Program-made: the position numbers and the translations under genes
Part shown: piece by piece, positions 32,806 to 41,369 of the stretch
Layout of the letters: every line of letters starts with the position of its first letter
How positions within the stretch are numbered: position 1 is the stretch's first letter
Notes under the pieces: generated by a model
What the model saw: only the letters and a program-made list of their open reading frames with translations
The model's database searches: none
What the model was told of the DNA's origin: nothing
Assembly: GCA_035363115.1 (NCBI GenBank)
Contig: DAOSEM010000001.1
Span: 434,001 to 498,000, forward strand
DNA from: Syntrophales bacterium
GTDB lineage: Bacteria > Desulfobacterota > Syntrophia > Syntrophales > PHBD01
Length of the DNA stretch: 64,000 nt
Reading direction: 5' to 3'

Positions 32806-33471
32806 ATGGGCAATTCAGGGACAGTAAAAAAAACAAAGGCCAGGGAGCCCGGATCCAAACAGGAATCTGCTTGGGCGGGCGACTTTGGGAATCAATATAC
32901 GAAGAGAAACCTGAAAGAGGATGTATGGTCTGTCCCTGCACGGACGGCCATGTATGCCAGGATATTTTCGCATACGGAGGGCATTGAGAGCGTTATTGAA
33001 TTCGGGGCGAATGTTGGAGCGAACGTCCGGGCCATAACCCACCTGTTGCCACACGTGAAGTATTCGGCAATCGAGATCAATAAGACGGCGATAAAGCACC
33101 TGAAGTCCCTGGGAAGGGTGGACAGAATCTATAACATGTCGTTACTTTCTTTTCTTCCCGATGAAGAAAGTGATTTTGCATTCACCCAGGGTGTGCTCAT
33201 ACACATCAACCCGGACTTTCTGCCGGATGTCTATGACAGGCTTTATGCAGCGAGCAGGCGCTATATCTGTGTCACGGAATATTTCAATCCCACCCCGGTC
33301 ACGGTGCCGTACCGAGGACAGGACGATCTTCTATTCAAAAGGGATTTTGCAGGAGATCTTCTCGACAGGTTCAGTGACCTGCGGTTGATCAGCTATGGGT
33401 TCAACTACAGTCGCGACAACACGTTTCCCCTTGGGAACAGCACGTGGTTTCTTCTCGAAAAACGGAAGTGA
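32806..33471 (+). CDS. Pseudaminic acid biosynthesis-associated methylase
   Basis: 221 residues, with GGGAGGATAGA before the ATG. WAGDFGNQYTKRN near residue 24-36, then IESVIEFGANVGANVRAITHLLPHVKYSAIEIN (SAM motif I and the following acid), and FAFTQGVLIHINPDFLPDVYDRLYAASRRYI and CVTEYFNPTPVTVPYRG are typical of the methylases found in pseudaminic acid gene sets. Substrate unproven. Position between pseC and a cytidylyltransferase supports a link with the nonulosonate pathway. Confidence 0.85.
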   Translation: MGNSGTVKKTKAREPGSKQESAWAGDFGNQYTKRNLKEDVWSVPARTAMYARIFSHTEGIESVIEFGANVGANVRAITHLLPHVKYSAIEINKTAIKHLKSLGRVDRIYNMSLLSFLPDEESDFAFTQGVLIHINPDFLPDVYDRLYAASRRYICVTEYFNPTPVTVPYRGQDDLLFKRDFAGDLLDRFSDLRLISYGFNYSRDNTFPLGNSTWFLLEKRK

Positions 33472-33600
33472 TCGGGGTACCGCCATCTACTTGCCGCGCG
33501 AAGACTTTCGGCCTTCATACGCATACAGGTCCGATATTCGGCTCATGCGTCCGTGGGCGGATCGCCACATTCCGCGAGAAACCGGGAGGGCGATGCTGAC

Positions 33601-34371
33601 GTGAAAACCGTGGCGATCATTCAGAGCCGCATGGGCTCGTCAAGGCTACCCGGCAAGGTCATGGCGGACATCCTGGGAAAGCCCATGCTTTCCCACGTGG
33701 TGACGCGCGTTTCCAGGGCCCGGAGGATTGATCTTGTCACAGTTGCCACCTCTACCCTTTCGTCCGATAACCCCATTGCGGAATACTGCGCCGGTGCAAA
33801 CACCCCTTGTTTCCGGGGAAGCGAGCATGATGTTCTGGACCGAATTTACCGGGCAGCTGATCATTTCGAAGCGGATATCGTCGTTCGTCTCACGGCGGAC
33901 TGCCCTCTCCATGATCCGGACATCATCGACGAACGGGTTCGGATCCTGCAGGAAGAGGATGTGGATTTCGTAACCGGGGGTCTCCTGGAGACGACATTTC
34001 CCGAGGGATTGGCCGCGGCATCATTCTGGATGAGAGTGCTGGAAAAGACCTGGCGCGAGGCGAAGCTCCAGTCCGAAAGGGAACATGTTACGCCTTATAT
34101 ATTCAACAACCCGGACGTGTTCCGTATTCGCATCGCCTGCCTGGACAGGGATCTTTCCCACTTGCGGTGGACCGTCGACGAGCCGAGGGACCTGGAATTT
34201 GTACGGGCTGTCTATGCCTATCTGGGGGACACGGACTTCCGCATGAGGGATATCCTCGACCTGCTGGACAGGCATCCCGAGTTGAACCGGATCAACGCCG
34301 GAATCAAAAGAATTGAGGGATATTTCAAGTCCCTGGAGAAGGACAGATCGATGGAAGGGCCGAAAAGCTGA
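33601..34371 (+). CDS. SpsF/NeuA-like cytidylyltransferase family protein (first copy)
   Basis: 256 residues from GTG 33601, which has GGGAGGGCG about nine bases upstream; the in-frame ATG at 33553 adds a non-family leader. VAIIQSRMGSSRLPGKVMADILGKPML is the nucleotide-binding loop with the LPGK lysine, and FRGSEHDVLDRIYRAADHFEADIVVRLTADCPLHDP carries the acidic metal-binding residue, as in SpsF and CMP-sugar synthetases. It may serve as the PseF (CMP activation) step, or transfer another nucleotide. A paralogue lies at 41370-42122. Confidence 0.8.
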   Translation: MKTVAIIQSRMGSSRLPGKVMADILGKPMLSHVVTRVSRARRIDLVTVATSTLSSDNPIAEYCAGANTPCFRGSEHDVLDRIYRAADHFEADIVVRLTADCPLHDPDIIDERVRILQEEDVDFVTGGLLETTFPEGLAAASFWMRVLEKTWREAKLQSEREHVTPYIFNNPDVFRIRIACLDRDLSHLRWTVDEPRDLEFVRAVYAYLGDTDFRMRDILDLLDRHPELNRINAGIKRIEGYFKSLEKDRSMEGPKS

Positions 34372-34464
34372 TATGGGTAAACACAATTCGCTGTCAGCAA
34401 AAATTGAAACGGTCATTCCTGAAGGTAACCAAATCCCGGTCCACAAGAGATTCTGCCAGGTCAC

Positions 34465-35502
34465 GTGACCGTGCCTCGTTACCTCTTCCGGTTGGATGTG
34501 TCGCCACAGGTGGGGATGGGACACCTGAAGCGCTGCCTGACCCTGGCAGAAGAATTGAAGCGGCAGGGGGCGGACCTTTTCTTCCTTTGCCGGGTCCAGG
34601 ACATGGATCTCTCGCCGCATTTTGAACCCATGGCTTCGGAATGGGCGGCCTGTGGTTGGTCCCTGTCCCCGGAGGAAGATGCGGGGGAGGTGGTCCGGTA
34701 TGCCCGTCAGTACCGGGCGGACGCGGTTGTCGTTGATCACTACCGTGCTGATTCCTCCTACCAGAAGGTGCTCCTGGACGGCGGCATCCGGTGGCTCCAG
34801 TTCGACGGGGCGGCGAGATGGCCGATTTGGGCCGACTGGGTCCTGAACATGAGCCCGGCGGCCGGGAATACTCTCTACGAACCCCTTCGGCGGCGCCGGG
34901 AGACCCGTTTTCTTTTAGGGCCAAGTTATGCGTTGCTCCGGGAAGAATTTCGGCTCCGGCCTCCCCGGGACAGGGAAAACTGGCCAGTCCGGACGATTCT
35001 GCTGACGTTCGGAGGGGGCGACGACCGGGGCGCCACGATCTTCTGCCTGGACGCGCTGCGGTCACTTGGGAGGGACATACAGAAGATTGTCCTGCTTGCG
35101 GGCGCCAACCCGAGGCAGGAAGAAATCCGGCGGTGGGTTCAGGAGGAAGGCTCCAACACCAGGCTGATCATGAATGCAACACAAACGGCACCGATCATGG
35201 AGTCCGCCGACTTGGCCGTTATGGCCGGCGGCATGACCGTTTTCGAGACGGCCGCCCTGGGGATTCCAGCCCTGATCTTACAGATTGCCGAAAACCAGAA
35301 GATGATCGCGGCAGCCTGGCAGCAAAGTGGTTATGCGGTGGACTTGGGACCCCTCGAGGATCTTCATGCTGAGGTCCTGATGCAGAAGGTCTCGGACATG
35401 ATGAATAACACGGAGCTTCGCCGGGCCATGTCCATGGCAGGCCGGAGCATGGTGGACGGTTTGGGGGCCGGTCGAGTTGCCCGGGCCTTTCTCACTCCCT
35501 GA
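34465..35502 (+). CDS. pseG: UDP-2,4-diacetamido-2,4,6-trideoxy-altropyranose hydrolase, PseG-like
   Basis: 345 residues from GTG 34465 (a second GTG at 34471 is possible). RLDVSPQVGMGHLKRCLTLAEEL at the N-terminus contains the glycine-rich loop and the histidine that in PseG activates water. VVVDHYRADSSYQKVL, LLTFGGGDDRGAT and ADLAVMAGGMTVFETAALGIPAL match the GT-B fold of PseG. It removes UDP in the third-to-last stage of pseudaminic acid synthesis, giving the free sugar used by PseI. The other steps are present on both sides. Confidence 0.88.
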   Translation: MTVPRYLFRLDVSPQVGMGHLKRCLTLAEELKRQGADLFFLCRVQDMDLSPHFEPMASEWAACGWSLSPEEDAGEVVRYARQYRADAVVVDHYRADSSYQKVLLDGGIRWLQFDGAARWPIWADWVLNMSPAAGNTLYEPLRRRRETRFLLGPSYALLREEFRLRPPRDRENWPVRTILLTFGGGDDRGATIFCLDALRSLGRDIQKIVLLAGANPRQEEIRRWVQEEGSNTRLIMNATQTAPIMESADLAVMAGGMTVFETAALGIPALILQIAENQKMIAAAWQQSGYAVDLGPLEDLHAEVLMQKVSDMMNNTELRRAMSMAGRSMVDGLGAGRVARAFLTP

Positions 35503-35524
35503 ATCAAACAAAGGGCTCGAAAGT

Positions 35525-36511
35525 ATGAAAACCAGGATTATTGACTGGCGGGAGGCGGACCCGGATCAACTGCGGGACCTCTACGCCCGTTTTCCCTATC
35601 CGCCTTATTTCGGTTCCCCCATTGTCAACGATCGACTGCAGGCTTACCGGCTTCACCAGGTCCTGGAGGCGGCTGAAGCGGATCCAGGCACCCTCCTGGC
35701 GGGTGTTGCTGGTGACCGGGTTCTCTGTGCCGCTCAGTTGCGGCGAACGGCACATCTCTCTGATCACTTCGGCATTGAAGTTGCCTCGATTGCCAACGAG
35801 GCCTTTGCCTGTGACGGTCATGCAGATAACGTTTCCGTATTCAATTTGATGGTGGAAACCCTGCGCCGGCAGGCAAAGCACAGGGGGGTGGCCTTTTTGA
35901 GCACGACCGCGGCATCGCAGGCCTATCAGTGGATCCGTGCTCTCGAAGAGAATGGCTTCCGCTATGCCGACGGCTTCCGGCACGTCACGGCTCCGACCGA
36001 CGACGACTACAGCGGCTTTCTGCGGGACGACCTGGTCATGCGGGCTCCCGTGGAGTCTGATTTCGAGGAGATCGCTTATAGTTATGCCAACATGCCCTTT
36101 CCGAACCACCTGCTCCACGAGCCGGAATTCGACAAGGAGAAGGTGATCCGTCTTTACGTCAGACGCTTCCGGGAAGTACACGAGAAGCTGGGACGGGTAT
36201 TCGTAGCCGAGTGGCAGGGGCGATTTGCCGGGGCGTTGAACGGAATCATCGATGAGGCGATCCGGAGCAAACTGGGAATCGCTGTCAACCATTTGTCCCA
36301 GGGCCTCATCGTCCACCCTCGGGCTGCCGGTAAAGGGGTGGCCCTGGCCCTTATTGCCGACCGCAACCCCTGGTATCGGGAGCAAGGCGTTCAGTGGGGT
36401 TATTTCGGTTCGAACATCAACAATATCGCAATGATTCGCGGTTTAGAGAGAATGCGGATGAGGCACGCGGGAATCGAGATCAGCATGATCCTGCGCCTTG
36501 AGGGCCGGTAA
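35525..36511 (+). CDS. GNAT N-acetyltransferase, two-domain, candidate PseH
   Basis: 328 residues from ATG 35525, 22 bases after pseG. Two GNAT-like parts are seen. The first (about 40-150) has weak conservation; the second (about 175-325) has VFVAEWQGRFAGAL, LIVHPRAAGKGVALALI (acetyl-CoA loop) and NNIAMIRGLERMRMRHAG. Double-domain GNAT proteins of this size acetylate 4-amino sugars in some nonulosonate and TDP-sugar pathways. Beside pseG it is the best candidate for the 4-N-acetylation (PseH) step, though it is not a typical short PseH. Confidence 0.7.
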   Translation: MKTRIIDWREADPDQLRDLYARFPYPPYFGSPIVNDRLQAYRLHQVLEAAEADPGTLLAGVAGDRVLCAAQLRRTAHLSDHFGIEVASIANEAFACDGHADNVSVFNLMVETLRRQAKHRGVAFLSTTAASQAYQWIRALEENGFRYADGFRHVTAPTDDDYSGFLRDDLVMRAPVESDFEEIAYSYANMPFPNHLLHEPEFDKEKVIRLYVRRFREVHEKLGRVFVAEWQGRFAGALNGIIDEAIRSKLGIAVNHLSQGLIVHPRAAGKGVALALIADRNPWYREQGVQWGYFGSNINNIAMIRGLERMRMRHAGIEISMILRLEGR

Positions 36512-36591
36512 CGGTCCATGGGTCCGGTTCAGATGTGGGAAACGGGATCGGTGGAAAGATTCCATTGCCTTGAAATCGAGGATGGGTTGCG

Positions 36592-37239
36592 GTGAGAAGC
36601 AGGACGAAGCCCTGGAAGCCGCCGGGTAAAGACTGCGGCTTGTGCGGCGAAAAGACGTGCCGTGAGTTCATAAGTCTTGTGAAGAAGGGAATCAAGAAGC
36701 CCGAGGCGTGCGTCTTCTTCACAGGCCGGGTGGAGGAGGATTCAGGAATTCCGAAGGACTTGAAGAAATCTTCAGCTCATAATGTAGACTTTCTGGGGGG
36801 AACATACGATTTTGTCCTGAAGGCCTTGCCGAACGAGGTTTCCGCCCGTAAAATCGTCATGCCCTTCCGGCCCGATCTCGTCGAGAAATGGAAGATCAAG
36901 GAGGGGGACTGCGTGGTCGGGAGACCCATGAGCGCCGGGTGCCCCGTGCAGCATGTCCTTCAGGTCATCAAGGCCAGCAAGGTGACGGGGGTTCTCGACA
37001 CGTGGTGCGTGGGACCGAGGTTCTCCCGGGGCATGAAGGTTCATGATGTGGAAGCTTACGTCATGCTCGGCTTCGAGGGCATCGCAGAGGTTGTGGGCCG
37101 GCCACCCGAATTCGGCAGGCGGCAGCGGTTTCTCCCGGGCTTCTGCATGATGAACATCGCGCATACGGGCGTCGTCAACATGCTCCTGAACAAGTCATTC
37201 GGCCTCCATGTGAGGCTGGAAGACATCCGGTTTCTTTGA
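36592..37239 (+). CDS. Iron-sulfur protein with CODH/ACS-gamma-type four-cysteine motif
   Basis: 215 residues from GTG 36592. Near the N-terminus Cys15, Cys18, Cys23 and Cys40 (CGLCGEKTCREF then ACVFF) form a C-x2-C-x4-C-x16-C pattern like the 4Fe-4S domain of the acetyl-CoA synthase gamma subunit and related proteins. Residues ~65-215 are a conserved-looking domain I cannot name (RPDLVEKWKIKEGDCVVGRPMSAGCPVQH, LDTWCVGPRFSRGMKVHDVEAY, FCMMNIAHTGVVN) with further cysteines. It is followed by an SDR, an ABC ATPase and a HypB/UreG-like GTPase. Cofactor or electron-transfer role suspected; the real function is unknown. Confidence 0.65.
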   Translation: MRSRTKPWKPPGKDCGLCGEKTCREFISLVKKGIKKPEACVFFTGRVEEDSGIPKDLKKSSAHNVDFLGGTYDFVLKALPNEVSARKIVMPFRPDLVEKWKIKEGDCVVGRPMSAGCPVQHVLQVIKASKVTGVLDTWCVGPRFSRGMKVHDVEAYVMLGFEGIAEVVGRPPEFGRRQRFLPGFCMMNIAHTGVVNMLLNKSFGLHVRLEDIRFL

Positions 37240-37250
37240 GGAACGGTCTT

Positions 37251-38243
37251 ATGAACGTACTGGTGACGGGAGCGGCGGGTTATATCGGGAGCAATCTCAT
37301 CGTGTCGCTCTGTGGAACATCCCAATGTGCCCGTGTGTTGGCGGTGGACAATTTCTTCTCCACGGGAAAGGCCCTTTTCGAATCGACGCTGGCGCGCCTC
37401 GATCCGAAGAAATGCTCGTTCCACGAAGCGGATTTCTTCGACCTGGAAACGATGGTCCCACTGCTCGAGCAGACCGATGTGATGGTGCACCTGGCAGAAG
37501 AGAAGGAAAAGAAAGTGTACTCGGAGGGGACCGCCATTACGAAGAAGCAGGTCGCCCGCTGGCAGAAAAACGTCGAGGGCTATCGTAGGCTTATGGAAGC
37601 CTCCGTCATGTGCGGCGTGAAGCGGGTCGTCCTCGGTTCGTGGGCGGGGGTTTATGTGGCGGCCGCCCGGAACCACTTCTCCGAGAGCGATCCCCTGGTT
37701 CCCATCAACCAGTATTACCATCAGAAAATCTCGCAGGAATATTACAGCAAGGTGTTTGCGAACGAGTATCTCCTGGATACGGTTACCCTGAGAATTTCCA
37801 ATGTCTATGGGGTGGGTCCGGAGCCCCGGCGATGGCGAGTCGAGGGCGATCCCGGCGTCATACCTGTCATGGTGGCGAGTGCCCTCAAGGGAGGGGAGGT
37901 TGTCGTTCACAACAAGGGCCTGCAAAAGAGAAACTTTGTCTATGTGGGTGATGTCGTCGACGCTCTGGTGAAGGCGGTCCTGTTCAGGGGAAGCCTGTCC
38001 GGCAACACATTCAATATCTGTGCGGACGAAGACATACGGATCATCGATGTCGCCCGGCAAATCGTCTCCGTCTGCGGGGCGACGATCCGCCACCTGGACA
38101 TGAAATGGCAAAAGAACATCGTCCAGCATCCGATTTCCAATACCCGCGCCGGGAAGGTCCTTGGATTCCGGTCCACCGGGAATATGCAGGAGAAGCTGGA
38201 GGACATGATTGAAGCAGTAAGAACTGTGGGTTGCGAGTCATGA
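37251..38243 (+). CDS. NAD-dependent epimerase/dehydratase (extended SDR)
   Basis: 330 residues from ATG 37251, with GAGGA about ten bases before. MNVLVTGAAGYIGSNLIVSL is the NAD loop, and GSWAGVY plus NQYYHQKISQEYYSK provide the serine and Tyr-x3-Lys of the active site. LRISNVYGVGPEPRRWRVEGDPGVIP and YVGDVVDALVKAVLF are standard. LHLAEEKEKKVYSEG deviates from the usual HLAA motif. Substrate not assignable. Its last codons overlap the start of the ABC ATPase gene, placing a sugar enzyme in the same translation unit as the Fe-S/ABC/GTPase set. Confidence 0.78.
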   Translation: MNVLVTGAAGYIGSNLIVSLCGTSQCARVLAVDNFFSTGKALFESTLARLDPKKCSFHEADFFDLETMVPLLEQTDVMVHLAEEKEKKVYSEGTAITKKQVARWQKNVEGYRRLMEASVMCGVKRVVLGSWAGVYVAAARNHFSESDPLVPINQYYHQKISQEYYSKVFANEYLLDTVTLRISNVYGVGPEPRRWRVEGDPGVIPVMVASALKGGEVVVHNKGLQKRNFVYVGDVVDALVKAVLFRGSLSGNTFNICADEDIRIIDVARQIVSVCGATIRHLDMKWQKNIVQHPISNTRAGKVLGFRSTGNMQEKLEDMIEAVRTVGCES

Positions 38244-38998
38244 TCATCAAGAAAATCTCAGTTTATCCCGGATTTGACAAGAACGGGGAAAAAGAAGGCT
38301 TCGAAGAGCTGAAGATCGTGCCGGGCAACACGGTGTCCATCGTCGGACCCACGGGCAGCGGCAAATCCTCCCTGGTCAACGACATTGAGATGCTCACGCA
38401 GGACGACACCGTCACGGGGAGGAGGATCTTCATCAACGGGAAGATTCCCCCTGCTTCCTTCCGTCAGGATCCGTCCCGGAACCCGATTGTCCTGATTACG
38501 CAGCACACGAATTTCCTGGCCGATCTGCCGATTGACGAGTTCCTCCGGGTCCATGCAAAGGCCCGGAACATCGGAATCGAAGGGACGGTCGAAAGGACGA
38601 TCTACCTGACGAACAAGCTGACCGGTGAAAAAGTGCACGAAAAGATGCGCATGACGTCCCTGTCGGGAGGCCAGACCCGGGCTCTCATGATCGCCGATGC
38701 AATCGTGATCGGCCAAGCGCCGATCGTCCTTTTGGACGAGATCGAAAACGCCGGGATCTTCAAGAAGGAAGCGATGGAGATGGTGCGGTCAGAGGGGAAG
38801 ATCATTCTCTTCGTCACCCATGATCCCGTCGTTGCCCTTTTGTGCGACATCCGGCTGGTCATGAAGAACGGGGGCATCGTCAAGATCCACAGGACCACAG
38901 AACTGGAAAGAAAGGCCCGCAAGAGGATCATCGAGCAGGATATCCTGCTGAGCGTGGTCCGAGAAAGGGTCCGAAGAGGGGAAGTCATCTCTTTTTAA
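38240..38998 (+). CDS. Stand-alone ABC-type ATPase, no permease partner
   Basis: 252 residues from ATG 38240 (ATGA overlap with the SDR stop). Walker A GPTGSGKS (36-43), signature LSGGQ (141-145), Walker B LLDE with Asp166/Glu167 and switch His194 are complete, so it should hydrolyse ATP. PGFDKNGEKEGFEEL precedes the Walker A. No membrane-span partner, substrate-binding protein or permease is nearby. The C-terminus (RKARKRIIEQDILLSVVRERVRRGEVISF) is basic and helical. Such soluble ABC proteins can drive cofactor insertion or enzyme reactivation. It lies between the SDR and the GTPase with almost no gap. Confidence 0.8.
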   Translation: MIIKKISVYPGFDKNGEKEGFEELKIVPGNTVSIVGPTGSGKSSLVNDIEMLTQDDTVTGRRIFINGKIPPASFRQDPSRNPIVLITQHTNFLADLPIDEFLRVHAKARNIGIEGTVERTIYLTNKLTGEKVHEKMRMTSLSGGQTRALMIADAIVIGQAPIVLLDEIENAGIFKKEAMEMVRSEGKIILFVTHDPVVALLCDIRLVMKNGGIVKIHRTTELERKARKRIIEQDILLSVVRERVRRGEVISF

Positions 38999-39008
38999 GG
39001 GGATCGTC

Positions 39009-39716
39009 ATGAAGCTGATGAATTTCGCGGGACCGCCCTCCGCCGGAAAGACAGCGGTGATCAAGAATATAATCCGGAAACTGTATCCGCGGGTCAAGAT
39101 AGCCTACCTGAAGATCGATGTTGTCATGGCGTTTGAGAAAGAGGAGCTGCAGAGGGAGTTCGCAGACCTGCCGATCCAGATCGTCTACGCGGGCGACCTG
39201 TGTCCGGATCATGCCAGCGTCATGGTGATGAAAGACGCAATCCACTGGGCCACCCGGGAGGGGAGCGATCTGCTGATTGTCGAGAGCGCCGGGCTGTGTC
39301 TCCGCTGCTCCCCTTACCTGAACCAGGGGCTGGGAGTCATCGTCTTGAGCATGCTGGGGGGAATGAACTCTCCCCTGAAGATGGGGCCGATGGTCAGCCT
39401 TGCCGACGTTGCCGTTGTTACGAAGATCGACCTGATCAGCCAGGCGGAGAGGGAGGTATTCCGGGAGAAGATAAGGGAGGTCAGCCGGTCGATCCGGATT
39501 TACGAAGTGAACGCCTTGCAGGGGACAGGCACATCGAGACTGCTCACGGAGATGGACGGAATGAAGGACATCGACCCCAGTTCGCTGCAGTTGAAGGGGG
39601 TTCCGCCGCTGGGGGTCTGTACAATCTGTATTGGCAAGAAAGACATCGGATGGGACAACCATTTCGGTGTGATCCGCAAACTGGAAGGGGCCGATTATTT
39701 GTATCGGGGGGAGTAA
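39009..39716 (+). CDS. HypB/UreG-like P-loop GTPase with multiple cysteines
   Basis: 235 residues. MKLMNFAGPPSAGKT gives the P-loop (8-15). DLLIVESAGLCLRCSP (Glu92, Cys97, Cys100) stands where HypB and UreG have their metal-binding switch, TKID (138-141) is the guanine-specificity motif, and VCTICIGKK near the end holds Cys204/Cys207. A further cysteine lies in GDLCPDH (Cys65). HypB, UreG and CooC are nickel-insertion proteins, so a role in placing or exchanging a metal or Fe-S cofactor is likely, on the client served by the Fe-S protein and ABC ATPase beside it. Client not known. Confidence 0.78.
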   Translation: MKLMNFAGPPSAGKTAVIKNIIRKLYPRVKIAYLKIDVVMAFEKEELQREFADLPIQIVYAGDLCPDHASVMVMKDAIHWATREGSDLLIVESAGLCLRCSPYLNQGLGVIVLSMLGGMNSPLKMGPMVSLADVAVVTKIDLISQAEREVFREKIREVSRSIRIYEVNALQGTGTSRLLTEMDGMKDIDPSSLQLKGVPPLGVCTICIGKKDIGWDNHFGVIRKLEGADYLYRGE

Positions 39717-39756
39717 ACGAGCACAGGGGATGGTCCAAACTTCAGGAGGTGCCGAG

Positions 39757-40371
39757 ATGAAGACAGGTAAATTCTGTGACATTGCGGATGATTTTGTTCA
39801 TGGGGAGAACTTCTGTTGCGGATCCTTTGTTCGGATCGAAGAGAAAGTAGTGGTCGGTGACAACGTCTGCATCGAAGACTATGCCGTGCTGAAATCGGGC
39901 ACTCGGCTGGGCGACAATGCCTCGGTGGGTGAATATTCGATGCTGCTTTCGGGCAGTCGTATCGGAAACGGGACGAAGATCGGTACGTACACGAAAGTGG
40001 GAAAGAATGCGGTTATCGGTGACAACTGTAAGTTCACGTCATTCTGCGAAATCCGCGACAATTGCATTCTCGGCAACAACGTTTCCATGGGAAGCCGCGG
40101 CACGCTCTCTGCGGGCACTCGCATCGAGAACGACGTTATCATGAAGTACAGCTTTGTCGTGACGGATACGCCGATCCTGGGACGTGAGAAGGACAAACAA
40201 GTCGGCATCCTCAAGCGCGGATCCCGTTTCGGTGCCAACGTGACGATCATGCCGGGGGTCAACATCGGTGAAAATGCGGAGATCGGGGCCTGTTCCCAGG
40301 TACGAAACGATGTACCGGACGGTGAGGTGTGGTACGGAAACCCGGCCCGCTTCTTCAAAAAGCAGAAGTAG
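39757..40371 (+). CDS. Left-handed beta-helix acyltransferase (hexapeptide repeat)
   Basis: 204 residues from ATG 39757, which has a textbook AGGAGGTG five bases upstream, the strongest ribosome-binding site in this part of the operon. About ten hexapeptide turns (VVVGDNVCIEDYAVLKSG, IGNGTKIGTYTKVGKNAVIG, NNVSMGSRGTLSAG, FGANVTIMPGVNIGENAEIG) and the C-terminal GEVWYGNPARFFKK identify a trimeric acyl-CoA-dependent acetyl- or formyltransferase. Next to the NeuB-like synthase gene it may N-acylate a sugar precursor. Acyl donor and acceptor unknown. Confidence 0.82.
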   Translation: MKTGKFCDIADDFVHGENFCCGSFVRIEEKVVVGDNVCIEDYAVLKSGTRLGDNASVGEYSMLLSGSRIGNGTKIGTYTKVGKNAVIGDNCKFTSFCEIRDNCILGNNVSMGSRGTLSAGTRIENDVIMKYSFVVTDTPILGREKDKQVGILKRGSRFGANVTIMPGVNIGENAEIGACSQVRNDVPDGEVWYGNPARFFKKQK

Positions 40372-40435
40372 AAGGCATTAAAGAATTCCTGGATTGAATC
40401 GGTAAATCTATCTTGAAAAGGTGCGGAGGCCACCG

Positions 40436-41353
40436 ATGAGTCGGACGGAGTTGATCGCGGAAGTGGGATCCAACTACGATGGTCGTCTTGAGACCGCCAT
40501 CGAGTACATCCGGGCGGCGAAAGCCTGTGGGGCGAATGGCATCAAGTTCCAGACGCTCCGCAAGGAAAAGCTCGTAGCCCCAAAACTTTGGTCCGGCGGT
40601 GTTGCCGAGGAAAATCCGGTCTATCGGCAGTTCAGCAATCTTGCCCTTCCCGATGACTGGCATCGGGCGCTCAAAGAGGAAGCGCATACGCAGGGCATCG
40701 AGTTTCTATCCACGCCGTTCTACCTGGAAGCCGTGGACCTGCTGGAGTCGGTCGGCGTCGGGACGTACAAAATCGCCTCCGGGGATATCACCTTCAGGCC
40801 TCTCCTGGAGGCGGTAGGACGAACGGGTAAGAGGGTTATCCTCTCCACCGGCGGCAGTTCCCTGCAAGATGTAGAGAAGGCCCTGGGCGTTCTGAAACGG
40901 GCGGGTGCGGGTCCGATCGTCCTTCTGCACTGCGTCAGCAATTATCCTCCCCAGTGGGGGGAGATGAACCTCAGGGCCCTGGTGACACTGAAAGAGGCTT
41001 TCGGTTTGCCCGTCGGCATCTCCGACCACACGCCGGGAAGCCTGGTTCCCATCGCCGCCGTTACCCTCGGGGCGACGGTTGTGGAAAAACATGTCACTTT
41101 CGATCGGTCCCTGCCGGGTCCGGATCATCCTTTCGCCATGACCATGGAGGAATTCGGCGAAATGGCCCGCCAGGTGCGGTGCCTCGAGGAAGCCCTTGGT
41201 ACGGGCGGCAAGGAGCCTGCGCCGTCGGAGCTGGCAAAACAGCACCGTATGCGCCGGGGGGTTTACGATCCGGTTACCTTTGTCCCGACCGATGACGAGG
41301 ACGGGGCCTGGCTTCGCCCGGTACCCGAGGGGCAGCCGGTGAACCGGTGTTGA
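40436..41353 (+). CDS. Nonulosonic acid synthase (NeuB/PseI-like), short C-terminus
   Basis: 305 residues from ATG 40436 (GGAGG before it; an upstream GTG at 40421 is weaker). ELIAEVGSNYDG, GIKFQTLRKEKL, FLSTPFYLEAVDLLE, YKIASGDITFRPLLE, STGGSS, LLHCVSNYPPQWGEMNL, VGISDHTPGS and EKHVTFDRSLPGPDHPFAM are the full set of NeuB catalytic-barrel motifs. It condenses phosphoenolpyruvate with a six-carbon sugar. NeuB and PseI are usually ~340-350 residues with a complete SAF domain that reaches the partner's active site; here that domain stops after RRGVYDPVTFVPTDDEDG, so it is truncated. PseI role is likely from context, not proven. Confidence 0.85.
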   Translation: MSRTELIAEVGSNYDGRLETAIEYIRAAKACGANGIKFQTLRKEKLVAPKLWSGGVAEENPVYRQFSNLALPDDWHRALKEEAHTQGIEFLSTPFYLEAVDLLESVGVGTYKIASGDITFRPLLEAVGRTGKRVILSTGGSSLQDVEKALGVLKRAGAGPIVLLHCVSNYPPQWGEMNLRALVTLKEAFGLPVGISDHTPGSLVPIAAVTLGATVVEKHVTFDRSLPGPDHPFAMTMEEFGEMARQVRCLEEALGTGGKEPAPSELAKQHRMRRGVYDPVTFVPTDDEDGAWLRPVPEGQPVNRC

Positions 41354-41369
41354 GAAGGAGCGTCTGTAG

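Noticed and set aside
40810..40817. GGCGGTAG, the core of the ops/RfaH element
   Set aside because: It lies in the middle of the NeuB-like coding sequence, not in a leader, and an 8-mer is expected by chance.
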